Notes under the pieces: generated by a model | Databases searched by the model: none | Seen by the model: the letters and a program-made list of their open reading frames with translations, nothing else | Told to the model about the DNA's origin: nothing | NCBI GenBank assembly: GCA_031255235.1 | Contig: JAIRSX010000018.1 | Coordinates: forward strand, 1 to 12,551 | Direction of reading: 5' to 3' | Length of the DNA: 12,551 bases | From: Rickettsiales bacterium | GTDB lineage: Bacteria; Pseudomonadota; Alphaproteobacteria; Rickettsiales; UBA1997 | Part shown: piece after piece, positions 10,114 through 12,551 of the stretch | How positions within the stretch are numbered: the stretch's first letter is position 1 | Layout of the letters: each line of letters starts with the position of its first letter | Position numbers and translations under genes: made by a program

Positions 10114-12551
10114 ATGGCAGTAATGAGAGTTTTAACAGTGGCACATGCAGAGGGATACTTCGCAGATGATCTTAAACAACTTCAATTAGTTGATAAGGTG
10201 GTTGCCCAAAAGAATAAAGGTGGTCTTGAGTATTATGAACAAGAAGCAGGAGGAGAATGGTATGGAAACACAGCAAAGGTATTTGGTTTAAGTGGTAAAC
10301 CACTAAATGAAAAGGATTACAGCGCAATAGTTCACGGAAAGTTCTATGTGGATAAGGATAATAGGTTTATTACGAATGCAATTTATGGAAACAAGATATA
10401 TGAATTTAGAGATATCTTTAATGTAAAAAATAAACAAGAGAATTCTTTAACACATAAAGTAGAAGGAAAGTATATAAACGAAATAGATAATAAGATAGCA
10501 GAATTATTAAAACAAGAACCAGTAGCAGAAACGAAAAATAATGAATTTGTAGGTAAAAATATTAATGAATTAAAACAAGAGGTTTTTAATTACTATGACA
10601 AATACAGTAAAATAGATGGTGTTAGAAATGATGGGGTTGTTTTTAAAAAGATAGTATTTGAGCACAAAGAACTTGGAGAAGTAGAATTATCAAAAACTGG
10701 TATTAAAAACTCAATACAACATAGCGAAATTGACAATAATAAGATCTTAATTGATAAAAATATAGCTATAGCATTTAAACATCTAGATAAAATTATTAAC
10801 AATGGAATAATTATAAGCAAAGAACAAAACTGGAAGGATAGAGGATATAATACTTATCTGATGGGAACAAATATAAACATTGATGGAAAGGAATATATTG
10901 TTGAGACCATTGTAAAGGAAACTTGTAAGGGTTTGCCTGTTAACAACAGGCACCCAAACTACTTAGATCGCAAGGGCTTGAAGGCTAATGACCAACGCCC
11001 AAGCTACGATCATGTTGCTACGAGCATAGATAAAATTAATGATAAAGTCAAAAAAGAGTTTTATTTACATAACGTAATTGAGAAAGAAAAACTCAAAGAG
11101 TTGTCTACCAATCTACCAAACAACCTCTCTTATACAAGCGATCTTCCAAAATCAAATATAGCAATTTTTACTCGGAGCATTAACAATTTTAAAAAAGAAA
11201 AAGAGAAAGAATACAGATCAGCAATTAGAGCAGAAGGTTCTAAAAAGATTGATCTTGCAAAACATGTGCGTATCCAAGCAGATCTAACCAATGAGCAAAA
11301 GAAAGACGGAATCTACAAAAGAAAAGATGGTATAGAACTCACCCTATCAGCCCCTAAGAGTGTAAGCATAGCAGGATTGGTCTATGGAGATAAAAGAGTA
11401 ATAGATGCTCATATGAATGCAATACACAACACCCTTGATTACATACAAGAAAACCTATTATTCGTTAGAACCAAAGGGGAATACGAAAAGATAGACAACA
11501 TGATAGCAACCAACTACAACCATTGTTGTAGCAGAGAGAAAGACCCTGATATACATACTCATTGTCTGATACATAATATAGGAATAGACAAAAACAATAA
11601 GATTAAAGCAGTAGATTTTACTGAAGCATTAAACAACGAATCTCTCATAAGACAAATGTATTACCATGAACTCACTACCAATCTCACCAAGATAGGTTAT
11701 ACAATAGAGCAAGAGAAGAAGATTAAACAATATGCCCCCGAAATCAAAGGTATATCCAAAGACATCAGAGATGAGTTTAGCATGGCAAGAATGAGACTAG
11801 AGACAGAAGCAGAAAGACTAGGCATTCACTTTGACAACACAGAAGCAATGAACAAATTATGGAACAAACTGAGGCCAAAGAAAGACAAAAACATAACAAA
11901 AGAACAATTAATAGAAAGATGGGAAGAACAAGCAAAGAGAATCGGGATGGATATAGGGAAAGGAATAGGACATCTTGTAAGAGAAGAGAATGAAAACACA
12001 AATGGCAACAAAAGTGATAGTATTATAAAGGAGGTATATAGATTAAGTAGGGTAGAAACCGGGAACCCCACAGTAGCACATAGCATAACAGAAATAAGTT
12101 CCCATATGAAAGATAGCATAAACGAATTTAAAAGTCAATTTAGCAATATTGAAGTTATATGGGGAGATAAAAAAGTTTTAATAACAGGAAATGGTATTGC
12201 ATCATCTTTTAATCACGGAGCAATTAGTAAAGAAAAACTCCAAGCCCTTACCATCCTCCCCCAGCTTATATCTAACTCAAAAGAACTGGTTTTAACTGAT
12301 TTTGATATACAGAATATAGCAAAGGGTAGAATAAGCACTTATTCAATTATGAAAGCAGAGAACAATAAAGAATATTTGGTAAATATCCTATTAAAACCTG
12401 ATACCAGTAGAAAAGCAGATTACAACTTTTATCTCCATAGTGTGATAAGTATGGATAAGGTAAGGGAGAGACTACTTGGTGTGAATAAACCAATCATTAC
12501 TCCAGAAGATAAGAGTAATAATGCTAATAGTAATAACGTTAACAATACCAA
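10114..12551 (+). CDS. MOBF relaxase (TrwC/TraI family) with two inserted polyvalent (LPD3-like) domains; 3' end beyond the window
   Basis: 812 residues seen, open to the right edge. The relaxase core is split. Y15 and Y40-Y41 (in 'GGLEYYEQEAGGEWYG', then 'KVFGLSGKPL') are the N-terminal tyrosine region. About 370 residues later come 'LTLSAPKSVSIAGLV' (410-424), H470 and 'DPDIHTHCLIHN' with H481 and H483, the metal-binding histidines. These are followed by 'VDFTEALNNESLIRQMYYHEL' and the usual end of the domain near 630. In TrwC the tyrosines and the SAPKSVS motif are only about 65 residues apart. The extra ~300 residues contain an LPD3-like domain (about 145-325), and a second copy lies at about 665-785. 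It should nick oriT and pilot the strand; a helicase may follow outside the window. ATG 10114 lacks a good ribosome binding site; ATG 10123 is possible. Confidence 0.85.
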   Translation, partial: MAVMRVLTVAHAEGYFADDLKQLQLVDKVVAQKNKGGLEYYEQEAGGEWYGNTAKVFGLSGKPLNEKDYSAIVHGKFYVDKDNRFITNAIYGNKIYEFRDIFNVKNKQENSLTHKVEGKYINEIDNKIAELLKQEPVAETKNNEFVGKNINELKQEVFNYYDKYSKIDGVRNDGVVFKKIVFEHKELGEVELSKTGIKNSIQHSEIDNNKILIDKNIAIAFKHLDKIINNGIIISKEQNWKDRGYNTYLMGTNINIDGKEYIVETIVKETCKGLPVNNRHPNYLDRKGLKANDQRPSYDHVATSIDKINDKVKKEFYLHNVIEKEKLKELSTNLPNNLSYTSDLPKSNIAIFTRSINNFKKEKEKEYRSAIRAEGSKKIDLAKHVRIQADLTNEQKKDGIYKRKDGIELTLSAPKSVSIAGLVYGDKRVIDAHMNAIHNTLDYIQENLLFVRTKGEYEKIDNMIATNYNHCCSREKDPDIHTHCLIHNIGIDKNNKIKAVDFTEALNNESLIRQMYYHELTTNLTKIGYTIEQEKKIKQYAPEIKGISKDIRDEFSMARMRLETEAERLGIHFDNTEAMNKLWNKLRPKKDKNITKEQLIERWEEQAKRIGMDIGKGIGHLVREENENTNGNKSDSIIKEVYRLSRVETGNPTVAHSITEISSHMKDSINEFKSQFSNIEVIWGDKKVLITGNGIASSFNHGAISKEKLQALTILPQLISNSKELVLTDFDIQNIAKGRISTYSIMKAENNKEYLVNILLKPDTSRKADYNFYLHSVISMDKVRERLLGVNKPIITPEDKSNNANSNNVNNT
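10924..11028 (+). repeat. GC-rich in-frame palindromic insertion within the relaxase gene
   Basis: 105 bases (35 codons, C271-I305) at about 47% G+C, in a gene of about 32%. It forms two hairpins. At 10929-10955 TGCCTGTT pairs with AACAGGCA around AAC and is extended by GGG/CCC. At 10966-11011 GATCG, GCTTG and GGC pair with GCC, CAAGC and CGATC. Codons such as CGC, AGG, CAC, GGC, ACG and AGC cluster here and are rare around it. Comparison with the second polyvalent-domain copy (KEYLV...LKPDTSRKADYNFYLHSV) shows that the segment sits in a loop between two strands of the first copy (KEYIV...KE [insert] KKEFYLHNV). It is therefore an addition rather than an ancestral part. Confidence 0.7.

Larger units (their letters stand above)
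4795..12551. mobile_element. Conjugative plasmid or integrative conjugative element backbone (partition and DNA-processing region)
   Basis: The partition ATPase operon, relaxosome accessory gene, coupling protein and MOBF relaxase lie on one strand with short spacers. The order accessory-coupling protein-relaxase equals trwA-trwB-trwC. The toxin-antitoxin and restriction genes at 64-4408 are likely cargo or stability genes of the same element. No replication gene, integrase, attachment site or mating-channel gene is visible in the window, so plasmid and integrated element cannot be told apart. Confidence 0.65.

Noticed and set aside
9420..10144. Long minus-strand and alternate-frame ORFs opposite the coupling-protein tail
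   Set aside because: They arise from the purine-rich Glu/Asp/Lys coding strand, whose complement lacks stops and gives Leu/Ser/Phe-rich nonsense.
10929..11011. tRNA or other structured RNA gene within the relaxase
   Set aside because: The two hairpins do not make a cloverleaf, there is no promoter, and the reading frame continues cleanly through with plausible residues.

Overview
The window looks like part of a conjugative plasmid or integrative conjugative element from a very AT-rich bacterium (roughly 30% G+C by eye, with strong AGGAGG-type ribosome binding sites). The host cannot be fixed from the sequence. A long poly-G contingency tract in a restriction gene and the low G+C suggest a host-associated lineage such as Campylobacterota, but this is a weak inference. 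No 16S, tRNA or other chromosomal gene is present, and no replication initiator or integrase is visible.

Left part (1-4408), defence and stability cargo. On the minus strand is a type II toxin-antitoxin pair of the HI1419/HI1420 (RelE-like toxin, Xre-like antitoxin) type. Its promoter overlaps a perfect 20-bp palindrome, and the toxin lacks a conventional start codon. Divergently transcribed is a two-gene restriction-modification system. The first gene is a single-chain nuclease-methyltransferase (PD-(D/E)XK-like N-terminus plus gamma-class N6-adenine methylase). The second, overlapping by ATGA, is a two-TRD specificity subunit interrupted by a run of 22 G. As read here the second TRD is out of frame. 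Changing the run to 20 or 23 G would restore one 480-residue protein, so this is a phase-variable specificity gene caught in the truncated state.

Middle (4409-6865), maintenance region. A stretch of about 390 bp with 7.5% G+C separates the cargo from a promoter, an inverted repeat and a parA - ORF6N-domain - ribbon-helix-helix operon. After it come 20-bp-spaced direct repeats, a promoter followed almost at once by a Rho-independent terminator (candidate 55-nt RNA or attenuator), and a solo Xre-type antitoxin with a possible scrap of its lost toxin.

Right part (6866-12551), DNA transfer. Gene order is: inverted-repeat region (candidate oriT), small DNA-binding protein with a hexapeptide/octapeptide repeat linker, VirD4/TraD-type coupling protein, TrwC/TraI-type (MOBF) relaxase. 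This is the same order as oriT-trwA-trwB-trwC in plasmid R388. The relaxase is unusual. About 300 residues are inserted between the N-terminal tyrosine motif and the three-histidine motif, carrying a domain that resembles the 'large polyvalent protein-associated' (LPD3-type) family, and a second related copy follows the relaxase domain. Inside a loop of the first copy sits a 105-bp in-frame segment of about 47% G+C made of two hairpins, absent from the second copy. It resembles in style the protein-coding palindromic elements known from Rickettsia. This inserted element, the double polyvalent domain and the phase-variable restriction system are the most interesting signals. The relaxase runs off the right edge of the window.
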